Numbered from the stretch's first letter, positions 52,739 through 61,642 are shown. The stretch is DNA of 64,000 nucleotides from Pseudarthrobacter cellobiosi (GCF_023913755.1 NZ_JAMXBJ010000042.1:81756-145755), one strand, 5' to 3'. A program made the numbers and translations. The notes: generated from the letters alone by a model not told the origin.

Positions 52739-54121
52739 ATGGCCCACCCGCATTCCCCGTCCCCGGCCCTATCCCCGTCCAGCCTCTGGATCAGGAACCC
52801 GCTCGCCGTTTTCACCGCCAACGGGCTCGATGCCAGCGGCGGCATTGTGATTAGCCGCGGCATCATCACCGAGCTGGTTCCGGCCGGCGGCCAGCCGTCG
52901 GCGCCCTGCGACTCGACGTTTGACGCCTCCGCGCATGTCCTGATGCCGGGCCTGATCAACACGCATCACCACTTCTACCAAACCCTCACGCGCGCCTGGG
53001 GTCCGGTGGCCAACGCCCCGCTGTTCCCCTGGCTACACAACCTCTACCCGGTCTGGGCACGCCTGACACCGGACAGCCTGGAACTCGCGGTGAAGGTGGC
53101 CTTGGCCGAGCTGCTGCTCTCCGGCTGCACCACGGCAGCCGACCACCACTACCTGTTTCCCGCGGGACTCGAGGACGCGATCGACGTGGAGGTCGGCGTC
53201 GTGCGCGAACTCGGCATGCGGGCCACCCTCACGCGCGGCTCTATGACTTTGGGAACGGACGACGGCGGCCTGCCGCCACAGTCCACGGTGCAGCGGCCGG
53301 AGGTCATCCTGGCGGACAGCGAACGCCTCATTTCGAAGTACCACGAGCGCGGCGACGGCGCCTTCATCCAGATTGCGCTGGCCCCGTGTTCGCCGTTCTC
53401 GGTGACCAAGGAGATCATGGCGGAGAGCGCAGCCATGGCAGAACGGCTTGACGTCCGGCTGCACACGCACCTCGCCGAAACCATCGACGAGGAAGACTTC
53501 TGCCTCTCGATGTTTGGCCTGCGCACCGTGGACTATCTGGAGAGTGTCGGCTGGCTGGGCAACCGCACCTGGCTGGGTCACGGCATCCACTTCAACGACG
53601 ACGAGATCGCCCGGCTCGGCGCCGCGGGCACCGCCGTCGCGCACTGCCCGACGTCGAACATGCGGCTCGCGTCAGGCACCGCACGTGTTCTGGAACTTGA
53701 GGCAGCCGGGGTCCCGGTGGGGCTGGGAGTGGACGGATCGGCGTCGAACGATGCCTCCAACATGATCCTCGAGGCCCGGCAGGCGCTGTACCTGCAGCGG
53801 CTGCGCTACGGGGCGGACGTGCCGGTGGAGCGCGCTCTCGGCTGGGCGACGCGGGGCTCGGCAGCCGTGCTGGGACGCTCCGATATTGGTCAACTGGCGC
53901 CGGGGATGCAGGCCGACCTGGCACTCTTCCGCCTCGACGACCTGCGCTTCTCCGGCAGCCACGACGCGGTGGCGGCGCTGCTGCTGTGCGGGGCGGATCG
54001 CGCAGACCGCGTGATGGTGGGCGGCGAATGGCGCGTGGTGGACGGTCAGATCCCCGGCCTGGACGTGGCCGGGCTCATCGCGGAGCACTCGGCAGCGGCG
54101 CGGAAGCTGATCAACGGGTAG
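52739..54121 (+). CDS. 8-oxoguanine deaminase-type amidohydrolase
   Basis: 460 residues. Deaminates 8-oxoguanine to urate, joining oxidised purines to the uricase step. Metal-binding and catalytic blocks: LINTHHHFYQTLTRA (H76, H78), LHTHLAETIDEEDF, LGHGIHFNDDEIARL, AHCPTSNMRLASG and GLGVDGSASNDASNM. The THHHFYQ and SNMRLASG pattern is that of the 8-oxoguanine deaminase subgroup of the AtzA/TrzN-like amidohydrolases. Start ATG 52739 behind AAGGAG; a longer frame to 52640 lacks a ribosome-binding site. Guanine or triazine activity cannot be excluded from sequence alone. Confidence 0.88.
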   Translation: MAHPHSPSPALSPSSLWIRNPLAVFTANGLDASGGIVISRGIITELVPAGGQPSAPCDSTFDASAHVLMPGLINTHHHFYQTLTRAWGPVANAPLFPWLHNLYPVWARLTPDSLELAVKVALAELLLSGCTTAADHHYLFPAGLEDAIDVEVGVVRELGMRATLTRGSMTLGTDDGGLPPQSTVQRPEVILADSERLISKYHERGDGAFIQIALAPCSPFSVTKEIMAESAAMAERLDVRLHTHLAETIDEEDFCLSMFGLRTVDYLESVGWLGNRTWLGHGIHFNDDEIARLGAAGTAVAHCPTSNMRLASGTARVLELEAAGVPVGLGVDGSASNDASNMILEARQALYLQRLRYGADVPVERALGWATRGSAAVLGRSDIGQLAPGMQADLALFRLDDLRFSGSHDAVAALLLCGADRADRVMVGGEWRVVDGQIPGLDVAGLIAEHSAAARKLING

Positions 54122-54178
54122 GCCCGGGCAAGCTGCGGGCTCCGTCCGTTCCCGACGACGCGGAAAATGGCTGGCGAC

Positions 54179-54230
54179 GCGCAGATGCCCTGTCGCTACC
54201 GGAATATCGGTAGGGACAGTGCATCTGCGC
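54179..54230. repeat. Long palindrome after the 8-oxoguanine deaminase
   Basis: GCGCAGATGC-C-CTGTC-G-CTACCG arm with its complement around GAATAT; 21 paired bases with two or three mismatches. It ends 70 bp before the small-ORF terminator on the other strand. Confidence 0.7.
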
Positions 54231-54296
54231 ATCATGGGGCCTTTCGCGCGTTCCACGGCGCACAGCCAGGGCCCGGCGGCGCAGACCACGGGGCAC

Positions 54297-54333
54297 GAAA
54301 AGGCGGGCGGCACCTCCCCAGGTGCCACCCGCC
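54297..54333 (-). terminator. Intrinsic terminator of the small ORF
   Basis: GGCGGG-C-GGCACCT / AGGTGCC-A-CCCGCC with a CCCC loop; read on the - strand it is followed by TTTT (54300-54297). It lies ~49 bp after the small-ORF stop and supports transcription of that gene. Confidence 0.8.
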
Positions 54334-54381
54334 CGTTGGCTCTGTTGCGCAGAGTCCGGCGTCCCTTCGAGGATGGAGCTC

Positions 54382-54555
54382 TTAGGGACGCTGCCGGCCG
54401 AATACCGGGAGCGCGCGCATCCAGCGGGAGAACCCGCCTGCACGGTCACAGTCGGCCGGAATGTAGAAGTCGGGATCGGTGGCGCCGAACGGCAGGTACA
54501 GCTCCTGGCCGGGTGCCGGGAAATCCACGACGTTGTTCTTATCCTTCGGGTCCAT
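54382..54555 (-). CDS. Small protein (57 aa) divergent from uricase, unknown function
   Basis: Fifty-seven residues: MDPKDKNNVVDFPAPGQELY, LPFGATDPDFYIPADCDRAG, ending FSRWMRALPVFGRQRP. Gene signs are strong for its size: a perfect AGGAGG 7 bp before ATG 54555, an operator-like palindrome 30-50 bp further upstream, and an intrinsic terminator after it. Soluble, with one cysteine and many Asp/Pro residues. I do not recognise a family. Lying between the 8-oxoguanine deaminase and uricase and apparently carrying the shared operator, it probably belongs to purine catabolism. Confidence 0.7.
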   Translation of the reverse strand: MDPKDKNNVVDFPAPGQELYLPFGATDPDFYIPADCDRAGGFSRWMRALPVFGRQRP

Positions 54556-54583
54556 CTGTTCCTCCTCGTTCTTGCTGCTTAGC

Positions 54584-54602
54584 TTTTCCGTACTTCGGAA
54601 AA
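54584..54602. promoter_or_regulatory. IclR-type operator before the small ORF
   Basis: TTTTCCGTACTTCGGAAAA, a palindrome whose core TTCCGTACTTCGGAA agrees with the site before the NCS1 permease at 12 of 15 bases. It lies 29 bp before the small-ORF start and ~330 bp before uricase; a half-site (TTATGTGGAA) follows at 54609-54618. Confidence 0.6.
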
Positions 54603-54926
54603 CTTTTATTGTTATGTGGAAATTCTATGAGGGTCTGGGATCGGCGTCAAGACCTCGGCCGCAGGGACGCACCCCGGCCGGTCACAATCGGAAAGTACAT
54701 AACAATCCCCGGGAAGTGATGTACACCACTGGCAAGAGTGGGCTACGCTTTTTTCACTTCGTGGCGCAGGTCACGTAACCTGGGAGCAGCAGGCAGGGTC
54801 GTAATGAGCTGGCATCAATGGATGCCGGCTCTTTTTTGTTGGGTCGGCTCCACCAGAAACGCGTTGGAAATACGCGCTTAATTTCGTTGGTGGACCTTGA
54901 AGGTTCCACCTCGTAGAAGTTGGGAT
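54603..54926 (+). ncRNA. Uricase leader region with an internal terminator
   Basis: About 320 bp without a protein gene before uricase. A textbook intrinsic terminator, GAGCTGGCATC-AATG-GATGCCGGCTC plus TTTTTT (54806-54837), reads towards uricase and ends 90 bp before it. A second dyad, GGTGGACCTT / GAAGGTTCCACC (54889-54910), follows. Either a short RNA or leader is made and ended here (attenuation, riboswitch or small RNA), or uricase has its own promoter after the terminator. I could not match a known riboswitch class. Confidence 0.45.
54806..54837 (+). terminator. Intrinsic terminator 90 bp upstream of uricase
   Basis: Eleven-position stem with one mismatch, AATG loop and six T. It points towards uricase and has no protein gene before it on the same strand for ~680 bp (8-oxoguanine deaminase ends at 54121). 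Confidence 0.85.
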
Positions 54927-55841
54927 ATGACCATGAGCAACAAAATCGTCCTCGGCGACAACCAGTACGGCAAGGCAGAAGTCCGCGTCGTCAAAGTCAC
55001 CCGCGACACCGACCGCCACCAGATCGAAGACCTGAACGTCACCTCGCAGCTGCGCGGCGATTTCGAGGCTGCGCACCTCAAAGGCGACAACGCCCACGTC
55101 GTCGCCACGGACACCCAGAAGAACACCATCTACGCCTTCGCCAGGGCGGGCGTTGGCTCCCCCGAAGCCTTCCTTCTTCGCCTCAGCGAGCACTTCACGT
55201 CAGGCTTCGACTGGGTTACGGGCGGCCGCTGGGAAGCCGAGTCCTACACCTGGGACCGCATCCAGTCGCACGGCTCCGAACACGACCACAGCTTTGTCCG
55301 GAACGGGCAGGAAGTCCGTACCGCCGTCGTGGTCCGGGACGGCAACACCACGCATCTGATCTCCGGGCTCAAGGACCTGACCGTCCTGAAGACCACCCAG
55401 TCCGGCTTTGTGGGCTACCCGCGAGACAAGTACACCACCCTGCCCGAGACCACGGACCGCATCCTGGCCACGGATGTTTCCGCCCGCTGGCGCTACAGCA
55501 CGGGCCTGGACCACACGGCCACGGACTTCAACAAGAGCTACGAGGACATCAAGGCCCTGCTGCTCGAGGGCTTCACGGAGAACTACTCCCACGCCCTGCA
55601 GCAGACCCTGTTCGACATGGGCAAGAAGGTCCTGGAAGCACACGGCGAAGTGGACGAGATCAAGTTCTCGATGCCCAACAAGCACCACTTCCTGGTTGAC
55701 CTCAGCCCGTTCGGGCTCGACAACCCCAATGAGGTCTTCTTCGCCGCGGACCGACCCTACGGCCTGATCGAGGCCACGGTCCAGCGCGAAAACTCAGGCA
55801 CGGCCCCCGCCGCCTGGAACGGCATCGCCGGCTTCTGCTGA
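54927..55841 (+). CDS. Uricase (urate oxidase, cofactor-independent)
   Basis: Oxidises urate to 5-hydroxyisourate with O2. About 304 residues, the standard two-tunnelling-fold length. Landmarks: VLGDNQYGKAEVRVVKV near the N-terminus with the catalytic lysine region, VATDTQKNTIYAFA (catalytic threonine), FDWVTGGRWEAESYTW, LKDLTVLKTTQSGFVGY and KFSMPNKHHFLVDLS, the C-terminal signature. Start ATG 54927 (TMSNKIVLG), with 54933 as alternative. Its product goes to uraH and uraD, located 38 kb upstream. Followed by a strong hairpin and then the NCS2 permease in the same direction. Confidence 0.95.
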   Translation: MTMSNKIVLGDNQYGKAEVRVVKVTRDTDRHQIEDLNVTSQLRGDFEAAHLKGDNAHVVATDTQKNTIYAFARAGVGSPEAFLLRLSEHFTSGFDWVTGGRWEAESYTWDRIQSHGSEHDHSFVRNGQEVRTAVVVRDGNTTHLISGLKDLTVLKTTQSGFVGYPRDKYTTLPETTDRILATDVSARWRYSTGLDHTATDFNKSYEDIKALLLEGFTENYSHALQQTLFDMGKKVLEAHGEVDEIKFSMPNKHHFLVDLSPFGLDNPNEVFFAADRPYGLIEATVQRENSGTAPAAWNGIAGFC

Positions 55842-55857
55842 TCCACTACCGGGTCTC

Positions 55858-55945
55858 GACGGGCTCAACCACCGGACCACCGGACCACCCCCCCGGTGGT
55901 TGGGCCCGTCTCCGGTGATTGAGCTTGTCGAAATCCACCGGCCCC
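55858..55945. repeat. REP-like hairpin after uricase
   Basis: GACGGGCTCAACCACCGG pairs with CCGGTGGTTGGGCCCGTC (55858-55910; 18-bp stem, one mismatch), followed by GGTGATTGAGCTTGTCGAAA. The TTTCGACAAGCTCAA-type motif is, from memory, a dispersed intergenic repeat in Arthrobacter relatives. It could end the uricase transcript. Confidence 0.7.
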
Positions 55946-56016
55946 ACAGCTCCAAATTGTTAGCCAGACATTGTTAGCCAGACGAAGGCGTCTGCCATGA
56001 ACCAAGAAAGTCTGCC

Positions 56017-57510
56017 ATGAACAGCAAGAAGAATTCCCGGCCCGCGTCGACTAGTTCCGCGGCCCGCCCCGAGGACAAGCGCCTCTCCATCGGAAGCACG
56101 TTCGCGTACGGCTTCCAGCACGTTTTGACCATGTATGGCGGCATCATCGCCCCGCCGCTCATCATCGGAGCCGCGGCCGGCATGTCCGCGACGGACATCG
56201 GCCTGCTCATCGCGGCCTGCCTGTTTGTCGGCGGCCTCGCCACCATCCTGCAGACCGTGGGCATCCCGTTCTTTGGATCGCAACTGCCGCTGGTACAGGG
56301 TGTCTCGTTCGCCGGCGTGTCCACGATGGTGGCGATCGTGCAGGGCGGCGGCGGTATCCAGGCCGTCTTCGGCTCGGTCATTGTGGCGTCCCTGATCGGC
56401 CTTGCCATCACGCCGCTCTTCTCCAAAATCATCAAGTTCTTCCCACCCGTGGTCACGGGCACGGTCATCACCACGATCGGCCTGACCCTCATGCCCGTCG
56501 CCGCCAACTGGGCCATGGGCGGCAACGCCAAGGCCGAGAACTACGGGAGTGTGGCAAACATCGGCCTCGCGGCCGCCACCATGGGCATCGTCCTGCTGCT
56601 GAGCAAGGTCGGTAACGCCGCCATCTCCCGACTCTCCATCCTGCTGGCTATGGTGATCGGCACCGTGATCGCGCTGTTCACCGGCATGGCGGATTTCTCC
56701 AAGGTGGGCCAGGGTGAGGTGGTTGCTTTTCCCACACCGTTCGCCTTTGGCCTCCCGACCTTTGAGATCGCGGCCATCATCTCCATGCTGATCGTCATTC
56801 TGGTCACCCTGACCGAAACCTCGGCGGACATCATCGCCGTCGGCGAGATCGTGGGGACCAAGGTCGATTCCCGGCGCATCGGCGACGGCCTGCGGGCGGA
56901 TATGCTCTCCAGTGCCATCTCACCGCTCTTCGGCTCCTTCACCCAGAGCGCCTTTGCCCAGAATGTCGGCCTCGTAGCCATCACAGGCATCAAGAGCCGC
57001 TTCGTGGTGAGCGCCGGCGGGCTCATCCTGGTGATCCTGGGCTTGCTGCCCATCCTCGGCCGGGTGGTCGCAGCGGTTCCCACCCCCGTCCTGGGCGGCG
57101 CCGGCGTCGTACTCTTTGGAACGGTGGCCGCCAGCGGCATCCGCACGCTCGCCAAGGTGGAGTACAAGAACAACATGAACCTGGTCATCGTCGCGGCATC
57201 CATTGGCTTTGGCATGATCCCGATTGCGGCCCCAAAATTCTACGACCAGTTCCCGACGTGGTTCGCCACGATCTTCCACTCGGGCATCAGCTCGGCCGCC
57301 ATCATGGCCATCCTGCTGAACCTGCTCTTCAACCACCTCAAGGCCGGCAACTCGGACAACCAGTCAGTGTTTGTGGCCGGCACCGCGCGGGTGGTCACAG
57401 AGGCTGACCTGAAGTGCCTGGCCGACGGCGACCGTTACGAGGGCGGCAAGCTCATCGACGCAGAGGGCAAGGAAGTCCCGGTGGAGTCGTCGTCGAAGTC
57501 TGACCACTAG
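56017..57510 (+). CDS. NCS2-family urate/xanthine permease
   Basis: 497 residues, fourteen helices with the NAT/NCS2 fold. LSIGSTFAYGFQHVLTMYGG begins helix 1 with the QH motif, FFGSQLPLVQGVSFAGVSTM is the TM3 motif, LTETSADIIAVGEIVG follows in TM8, and AQNVGLVAITGIKSR is the QNxGxxxxT signature that sets purine specificity. The family imports xanthine and urate. Directly downstream of uricase and in the same direction, so uptake of urate is the likely job. A palindrome of the GGACACTTGAGGCC family lies after it. Confidence 0.93.
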   Translation: MNSKKNSRPASTSSAARPEDKRLSIGSTFAYGFQHVLTMYGGIIAPPLIIGAAAGMSATDIGLLIAACLFVGGLATILQTVGIPFFGSQLPLVQGVSFAGVSTMVAIVQGGGGIQAVFGSVIVASLIGLAITPLFSKIIKFFPPVVTGTVITTIGLTLMPVAANWAMGGNAKAENYGSVANIGLAAATMGIVLLLSKVGNAAISRLSILLAMVIGTVIALFTGMADFSKVGQGEVVAFPTPFAFGLPTFEIAAIISMLIVILVTLTETSADIIAVGEIVGTKVDSRRIGDGLRADMLSSAISPLFGSFTQSAFAQNVGLVAITGIKSRFVVSAGGLILVILGLLPILGRVVAAVPTPVLGGAGVVLFGTVAASGIRTLAKVEYKNNMNLVIVAASIGFGMIPIAAPKFYDQFPTWFATIFHSGISSAAIMAILLNLLFNHLKAGNSDNQSVFVAGTARVVTEADLKCLADGDRYEGGKLIDAEGKEVPVESSSKSDH

Positions 57511-57544
57511 GCAAACCAACCTCCCCACCAACCATCTCCCGGCC

Positions 57545-57600
57545 GAACGGACACTTGAGGCCCCGGAATCCGCAGATTCCAGGGCCTCAAGTGTCCGTTC
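57545..57600. repeat. Long palindrome, copy B of the GGACACTTGAGGCC family
   Basis: GAACGGACACTTGAGGCCC-C-GGAATC arm and its complement around CGCA: 25 paired bases and one mismatch. It matches copy A (6705-6758) through GGACACTTGAGGCC, and both are flanked by TTCGCGCTA. It lies between the convergent NCS2 permease and IclR genes. Confidence 0.8.
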
Positions 57601-57647
57601 GCGCTATGAGCGCGCTGTTGTGGGTCGCGCTATTTTGGGTGGAAGCG

Positions 57648-58403
57648 TCAGTTCTGGTTGAGCTCCGCCGAGATCGCCATCGCGGCCTGGCGCAGCAGCG
57701 GCACGGCGCGGTCTGCAAAACTCTGGTCCACGCGGCTGATCGGCCCCGACACCGAGATGGCGGCAGGCGTGGGTGCGTTGGGCACGGCCATCGCGAAGCA
57801 GCGCACGCCGAGCTCCTGCTCTTCCTCGTCAATGGAGTAGCCGCGTTCACGGATCAGCTTGAGATCGGCAAGGAGGGCTTCAATGTCGCCGATGCTCTTG
57901 GCCGTGGGGGTGGGCATGCCGGTGCGGGCCACGATGCCGCGCACCACCTCGTCGTCGAGCTGGGCCAGGATCGCCTTGCCAACGCCGGTGTCGTGCGTGT
58001 GGGCGCGGCGGCCCACCTCGGTGAACATGCGCATGGAGTGCATGGACGGCACCTGGGCCACGTAGATGACCATGTCCGAGTCCAGCACGGCCATGTTGGA
58101 GGTTTCGCCGAGGCGGTCCACGAGGTTCTTCAGCTGCGGGCGGGCCACGGCTCCAAGCTGCTTGCTGGCGGCTTCGCCAAGCCGGATCAGCCGGGGACCC
58201 AGTGCGTAACGGCGGTTGGGCAGCTGGCGGATGTAGCCAAGCGAGACCAAAGTGCGCAGCAGGCGGTGGATGGTGGGCAGGGGCAGATCCGTGGAGGAGG
58301 AGAGCTCGCTGAGCGTCACGTCACCGCCCGCGTCTGTGATGAGTTCCAGCAGTTCGAAGACGCGCTCGACGGACTGCACGCCTCCGGAGGCTTTTTCAGC
58401 CAT
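57648..58403 (-). CDS. IclR-family transcriptional regulator
   Basis: 251 residues. N-terminal winged helix: VQSVERVFELLELITDAGGD, VTLSELSSSTDLPLPTIHRL, LRTLVSLGYIRQLPNRRYAL. The C-terminal IclR effector domain has LGETSNMAVLDSDMVIYVAQ, MRMFTEVGRRAHTHDTGVGK and YSIDEEEQELGVRCFAMAV. The family includes AllR, which senses allantoate or glyoxylate in other bacteria. Encoded between uricase-permease and malic enzyme-aceB-allE and divergent from the latter. It is the best candidate for the TTCC-N7-GGAA sites seen across the window (inference). Confidence 0.92.
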   Translation of the reverse strand: MAEKASGGVQSVERVFELLELITDAGGDVTLSELSSSTDLPLPTIHRLLRTLVSLGYIRQLPNRRYALGPRLIRLGEAASKQLGAVARPQLKNLVDRLGETSNMAVLDSDMVIYVAQVPSMHSMRMFTEVGRRAHTHDTGVGKAILAQLDDEVVRGIVARTGMPTPTAKSIGDIEALLADLKLIRERGYSIDEEEQELGVRCFAMAVPNAPTPAAISVSGPISRVDQSFADRAVPLLRQAAMAISAELNQN

Positions 58404-58535
58404 TCCGTTGTCTCCTATGGCTCAGATTCTGACATCTCTTATCCACATCGTGAAAAGAGTTGCTTAGAACACTCAACATACAGCACAACCAGGCCCCGGG
58501 CGATGTCCCCCAACATGACCGCCAGGGGGTTGCAT

Positions 58536-58571
58536 TTCCACTTTGCAGATAATAATATCCATAATACGAAA
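58536..58571. promoter_or_regulatory. Operator-like pair between iclR and malic enzyme
   Basis: TTCCACTTTGCAGAT (58536-58550; 10 of 15 match) and ATCCATAATACGAAA (58557-58571; 12 of 15) in tandem, 53 bp before malic enzyme. Their spacing of 21 bp places both on the same face of the helix. Confidence 0.55.
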
Positions 58572-58623
58572 ACATTCGGTTGCACGAGCGGTCCGGGAAC
58601 GGACCCAACGAGGAGGAAATTCA

Positions 58624-60024
58624 ATGGCGAACCCGAGCCCCGGAAATTCGATCACCCTGCGCGTCGCGGCGCCGTCGAGCTTCACCGCCACGAGTGAGCT
58701 CGCTGCCGCCGTCGGCGCGGCCGGCGCAGCCATCACGGCGCTTGACGTCACGGAATCCCACCACGACACCCTGGTTGTGGACGTCACCTGCAACACCACC
58801 GACGACGACCACGCCGCCCGCGTCAAGGACGCCCTGAACGCGCTCGACGGCGTCACGGTCCAGCACGTCTCGGACCGCACCTTCCTCATGCACCTCGGCG
58901 GGAAGCTCGAGGTGGTCCCCAAGGTAGCCCTGCGCAACCGCGACGATCTGTCCCGCGCCTACACGCCCGGCGTCGCCCGCGTCTGCCTCGCCATCGCGGA
59001 GGACCCGTCGGCCGCCCGCAACCTGACCGTCAAGCGCAACACCATCGCCGTCCTCACCGACGGTTCGGCCGTCCTGGGCCTGGGCAACATTGGCCCGGCC
59101 GCGGCCCTGCCCGTTATGGAAGGCAAGGCCGCCCTGTTCAAGCAGTTCGCCAACGTTGACGCCTGGCCGGTCTGCCTGGACACCCAGGACACCGAGGAAA
59201 TCATCATGATCGCCAAGGCCATGGCCCCCGTCTACGGCGGCATCAACCTTGAGGACATCGCAGCACCGCGCTGCTTTGAAATTGAGAAGCGCCTGCGCGA
59301 TGAACTCGACATCCCCGTCTTCCATGACGACCAGCACGGCACTGCCATCGTCACCCTGGCAGCTCTCCACAACGCCCTGCGGGTGGTGGACAAGAAGCTC
59401 TCCGAGGTCCGCATTGTTGTCTCGGGCGTCGGCGCCGCCGGCTCGGCCATCATCCAGCTCCTCAAGGCCCAGGGCGCCCAGCACATCGTTGCCGCCGGCC
59501 GCTCCGGAGCCATCCACTCGGGCGAGCAGTACGACGACGAGCACCGCGCCTGGATTGCCGCGAACACCAACGAGGAAGGCTTCTCCGGAACCTTGCACGA
59601 AGCCATGGCCGGGGCCGACGTCTTCATCGGTGTCAGCGCTCCGCACGTGATCGGCGAAGAGCAGGTCGCCGCTATGGCTGAGAATGCGATCGTCTTCGCC
59701 ATGGCCAACCCGACCCCGGAGATCGACCCTGTCATTGCGTCCAAGCACGCCGCTGTGGTGGCCACGGGCCGCAGCGATTTCCCCAACCAGATCAACAACG
59801 TGCTGGCCTTCCCGGGCTTCTTCCGGGGCCTGCTCGACGCCGGCGCGAGCGACATCACGCCGGAGATGCTGGTGGCCGCCGCAGACGCCATTGCCAACCG
59901 GGTAGCTGACGACGAGCTCAACGCGAGCTACATTATCCCCAGCGTCTTCGATCCTCATGTCGCCGCCGATGTGGCCGCAGCGGTAGCGGCAGCTGCGCAC
60001 TCAAACGCCGCCCGCGCTCTCTAG
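58624..60024 (+). CDS. NAD-dependent malic enzyme with N-terminal ACT domain
   Basis: 466 residues. Oxidatively decarboxylates malate to pyruvate. Residues ~1-85 resemble an ACT regulatory domain ([20 protein letters not shown]). The catalytic part has [79 protein letters not shown], and the dinucleotide motif [17 protein letters not shown]. Start ATG 58624 behind GAGGAGGAAA. With malate synthase next (16 bp) it turns glyoxylate plus acetyl-CoA into pyruvate, fitting the end of ureide catabolism. Confidence 0.93.
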   Translation: MANPSPGNSITLRVAAPSSFTATSELAAAVGAAGAAITALDVTESHHDTLVVDVTCNTTDDDHAARVKDALNALDGVTVQHVSDRTFLMHLGGKLEVVPKVALRNRDDLSRAYTPGVARVCLAIAEDPSAARNLTVKRNTIAVLTDGSAVLGLGNIGPAAALPVMEGKAALFKQFANVDAWPVCLDTQDTEEIIMIAKAMAPVYGGINLEDIAAPRCFEIEKRLRDELDIPVFHDDQHGTAIVTLAALHNALRVVDKKLSEVRIVVSGVGAAGSAIIQLLKAQGAQHIVAAGRSGAIHSGEQYDDEHRAWIAANTNEEGFSGTLHEAMAGADVFIGVSAPHVIGEEQVAAMAENAIVFAMANPTPEIDPVIASKHAAVVATGRSDFPNQINNVLAFPGFFRGLLDAGASDITPEMLVAAADAIANRVADDELNASYIIPSVFDPHVAADVAAAVAAAAHSNAARAL

Positions 60025-60040
60025 AAAAGGACTTACGAAT

Positions 60041-61639
60041 ATGGCTATCACTGTTACTGACCGCCAGCCGGTCGCCCGTGCCGAAGAGATCCTCACCCCC
60101 AAGGCCCTGGCCTTCGTCGAGGAACTGCACCGGCGCTTCGCCGGCACGCGCAACGAGCTGCTCGAGGCCCGCCAGGCCAAGCGCGACGGCGTCGCCCGCA
60201 CCAGCCGCCTGGACTTCCTCCCGGAGACCCGGGAAATCCGCGACGGCGACTGGAAGGTCGCCGAGGCGCCCGCCGCGCTGCAGGACCGCCGCGTCGAGAT
60301 GACCGGCCCGGCCACCCCGGCCAAAATGGCCATCAACGCCCTGAACTCCGGCGCCAAGGTGTGGCTGGCGGACCTCGAGGACGCCAGCACGCCCACCTGG
60401 GCCAACGTCATCGACGCCATCCTGAACCTGCGCGACGCCGCAACCGGCACCTTGGCCTACACCTCGCCCGAAGGCAAGGAATATACGCTCCGCACCGACG
60501 CGCCGCTGGCTGTTGTGGTGGCCCGTCCGCGCGGCTGGCACATGCCGGAAAGGCACCTGCTGATCGACGGCGAACCCGCCGTGGGTGCGCTGGTGGACTT
60601 CGGCCTGCACTTCTTCCACACCGCCAAGCAGCTGCTGCTCAACGGCCACGGCCCGTACTACTACCTGCCCAAGATGGAATCGCACCTCGAGGCGCGCCTC
60701 TGGAACGAGGTCTTCGTGTTCGCGCAGGACTTCCTCGGCATCCCGCAGGGCAGCGTCCGCGCCACCATGCTGATCGAAACCATCCCGGCCGCGTTCGAAA
60801 TGGACGAGTTCCTCTACGAACTCCGGGACCACGCCTCGGGCCTGAACGCCGGCCGCTGGGACTACCTGTTCAGCATCATCAAGTACTTCCGCGACGCCGG
60901 CGAGGAGTTTGTGCTCCCGGACCGCGCCTCCGTGGTCATGACGGCTCCGTTTATGCGCGCCTACACCGAGCTGCTGGTGAAGACCTGCCACAAGCGCGGC
61001 GCCTTCGCCATGGGCGGCATGGCTGCCGTCATCCCCAACCGCCGGCACCCCGAGGTCACCGAGGCCGCCTTCGCCAAGGTCCGCGCGGACAAGACCCGTG
61101 AGGCCAACGACGGGTTCGACGGCTCCTGGGTGGCCCACCCGGACCTCGTCCCCACCTGCCGCGAGGTGTTCGACGCCGCGCTCGGCGAGCGCCCCAACCA
61201 GCTGGACAAGCAGCGCCCCGAAGTTTCGGTCACCGCTGACCAGCTGATCGACATCGCCTCGGCTGACGGCCAGGTCACCGAAGGCGGGCTGCGGCTGAAC
61301 CTGTATGTCGCCGTCGCCTATACCGCCGTCTGGCTCTCCGGCAACGGCGCCGTGGCCATCCACAACCTCATGGAGGACGCCGCCACCGCCGAGATCTCCC
61401 GCTCGCAGGTATGGCAGCAGATCCGCAACAAGTCCATCCTCGCCGACACGGGAAACACCGTCACCCGCGAACTGGTCGAAAAGATCCTGGGCGAGGAAAC
61501 GGAACGGCTCCGGACCGAATTCGGCGACGAGGCCTTCCGCCTGTACTACCAGCCGGCCAGCAAGCTGATCGCCGAGATCTGCCTGTCCGAGGACTACACG
61601 GATTTCCTCACCACTCCGGCCTACGAACTGGTGGGCTGA
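60041..61639 (+). CDS. aceB: Malate synthase A
   Basis: Condenses glyoxylate and acetyl-CoA to malate. 532 residues, the isoform A length. Blocks: MTGPATPAKMAINALNSGAK, WLADLEDASTPTWANVI, VARPRGWHMPERHLLIDGE, YYLPKMESHLEARLWNEVF, VRATMLIETIPAAFEMDEFL (catalytic Glu) and YLFSIIKYFRDAGEEFVLPD. Isocitrate lyase is not nearby, and the gene lies in the purine region, so glyoxylate from ureidoglycolate is the more likely substrate source here. DUF6986 follows after 3 bp. Confidence 0.96.
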   Translation: MAITVTDRQPVARAEEILTPKALAFVEELHRRFAGTRNELLEARQAKRDGVARTSRLDFLPETREIRDGDWKVAEAPAALQDRRVEMTGPATPAKMAINALNSGAKVWLADLEDASTPTWANVIDAILNLRDAATGTLAYTSPEGKEYTLRTDAPLAVVVARPRGWHMPERHLLIDGEPAVGALVDFGLHFFHTAKQLLLNGHGPYYYLPKMESHLEARLWNEVFVFAQDFLGIPQGSVRATMLIETIPAAFEMDEFLYELRDHASGLNAGRWDYLFSIIKYFRDAGEEFVLPDRASVVMTAPFMRAYTELLVKTCHKRGAFAMGGMAAVIPNRRHPEVTEAAFAKVRADKTREANDGFDGSWVAHPDLVPTCREVFDAALGERPNQLDKQRPEVSVTADQLIDIASADGQVTEGGLRLNLYVAVAYTAVWLSGNGAVAIHNLMEDAATAEISRSQVWQQIRNKSILADTGNTVTRELVEKILGEETERLRTEFGDEAFRLYYQPASKLIAEICLSEDYTDFLTTPAYELVG

Positions 61640-61642
61640 GTC

